64,000 nt of DNA from Pseudomonas brassicacearum (lineage in GTDB: Bacteria; Pseudomonadota; Gammaproteobacteria; Pseudomonadales; Pseudomonadaceae): positions 4,712,001 to 4,776,000 of the forward strand of contig NZ_CP045701.2 in NCBI RefSeq assembly GCF_009601685.2, written 5' to 3'. Below, in pieces: positions 63,250 through 64,000 of the stretch. The notes under the pieces were generated by a model, which had not been told where the DNA came from, did not search any database, and saw only the letters and a list, made by a program, of their open reading frames with translations. The translations under genes were made by a program, and so were the position numbers. Numbering within the stretch: position 1 is the stretch's first letter; every line of letters begins with the position of its first letter.

Positions 63250-64000
63250 ATGCGCCGCGTCGTTATCACTGGTCTGGGCATCGTTTCGTGCCTGGGCAAT
63301 GACAAAGAGACCGTCTCCGCTAACCTGCGTGCAAGTCGCCCTGGCATCCGGTTCAATCCGGAATATGCCGAAATGGGTCTGCGTAGCCAGGTTTCCGGCT
63401 CCATTGACCTCCCCCTCGAAGAGCTGATCGATCGCAAGATCTACCGTTTCGTCGGCCACGCGGCGGCTTACGCCTACCTGGCCATGAAGGACGCCATCGC
63501 TGACTCCGGCCTGACCGAAGAGCAGGTTTCCAACCCGCGCACCGGCCTGATCGCCGGCTCCGGTGGCGCCTCCACCTTGAACCAGATGGAAGCGCTGGAC
63601 ATCCTGCGCGAAAAAGGCGTCAAGCGCGTTGGCCCGTACCGCGTCACGCGGACCATGAGCAGCACGGTTTCCGCCTGCCTGGCCACACCGTTCAAGATCA
63701 AGGGCCTGAACTACTCCATCGCCTCTGCCTGCGCCACCAGTGCCCACTGCATTGGCAACGCCATGGAGCAGATCCAGATGGGCAAGCAGGACGTCGTGTT
63801 CGCCGGCGGCGGTGAAGAAGAACATTGGAGCCAGTCGTTCCTGTTCGACGCCATGGGCGCCCTGTCCAGCAAGCGCAACGACACGCCGGAAAAAGCTTCC
63901 CGCGCCTACGATGCCGACCGTGACGGTTTCGTCATCGCCGGCGGCGGTGGCATGGTGGTGGTCGAGGAGCTGGAACACGCCCTGGCCCGTGGCGCCAAGA
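63250..64000 (+). CDS. fabB: 3-oxoacyl-[ACP] synthase I FabB (3' end cut by window edge)
   Basis: The first 250 residues of the elongation enzyme that extends cis-3-decenoyl-ACP, open to the window edge. The N-terminus [18 protein letters not shown] is typical, and the active-site Cys161 is in [35 protein letters not shown] follows. The His-His pair in the C-terminal half lies outside the window. It is coupled to fabA. Confidence 0.96.
   Translation, partial: MRRVVITGLGIVSCLGNDKETVSANLRASRPGIRFNPEYAEMGLRSQVSGSIDLPLEELIDRKIYRFVGHAAAYAYLAMKDAIADSGLTEEQVSNPRTGLIAGSGGASTLNQMEALDILREKGVKRVGPYRVTRTMSSTVSACLATPFKIKGLNYSIASACATSAHCIGNAMEQIQMGKQDVVFAGGGEEEHWSQSFLFDAMGALSSKRNDTPEKASRAYDADRDGFVIAGGGGMVVVEELEHALARGAK

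Overview
The window is a piece of a GC-rich Pseudomonas chromosome, most likely from the P. fluorescens group. Three things point there. The gene orders are typical of the genus (murB-PTP-kdsB-Trm112-lpxK-exbD-exbB-comEC; gpsA-DUF4389-sixA; hybrid kinase-fabA-fabB). REP-like intergenic elements of the form CGCGAGCAAGCTCGCTCCCACA recur. A second family of large palindromes (GTAGGAGCTG...GCTGCGATCTTT) also recurs. Both ends cut genes: xdhC on the left and fabB on the right. No phage, integrase, transposase or CRISPR array is visible.

Layout. 1-3741: a minus-strand molybdenum hydroxylase operon (2Fe-2S subunit, Tat-exported molybdopterin subunit, XdhC). 4005-10867: a tightly overlapped minus-strand cell-envelope block ending in murB, with comEC upstream. 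11012-20054: DUF2062 protein, ABC-2 exporter, GST, transglutaminase-like protein, FadE and a small partner, LysR regulator and alanyl-tRNA editing protein. 20531-35094: a complete Tad/Flp pilus locus in two convergent arms. rcpA-tadD-DUF3613 lie on the plus strand. Two flp pilins, fppA, an AAA+ ATPase, rcpC, tadG, two TadE-type pseudopilin genes, tadZ, tadA, tadB and tadC lie on the minus strand. An unusual AraC-type regulator diverges from the pilins. The arms meet in an 826-bp repeat-filled gap (22817-23642).

35142-44717: Lrp/LysE pair, duplicated tRNA-Glu/tRNA-Gly cluster with a strong stable-RNA promoter, a membrane-anchored hypothetical protein, chemoreceptor, MocR-type regulator, SDR, NADP-dependent oxidoreductase and pyrF. 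45007-57320: an OmpR-type two-component system followed by a six-EF-hand protein, AI-2E family permease, DUF4892 protein, two overlapping alpha/beta hydrolases, an orphan TccC-like RHS toxin, thioesterase, sixA, DUF4389 and gpsA. 57520-64000: TonB receptor, periplasmic binding protein and hybrid histidine kinase in one operon, then fabA-fabB.

The strongest candidates for new biology are: the orphan RHS/TccC protein with an unrecognised 346-residue C-terminus (51908-54916); the Tad locus with its extra AAA+ ATPase and its regulator with a degenerate receiver domain; the calcium-binding protein beside a two-component system; and a 23-bp motif shared by two unrelated upstream regions (37234-37256 and 44850-44872). 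All assignments come from reading the sequence; no database search was run.
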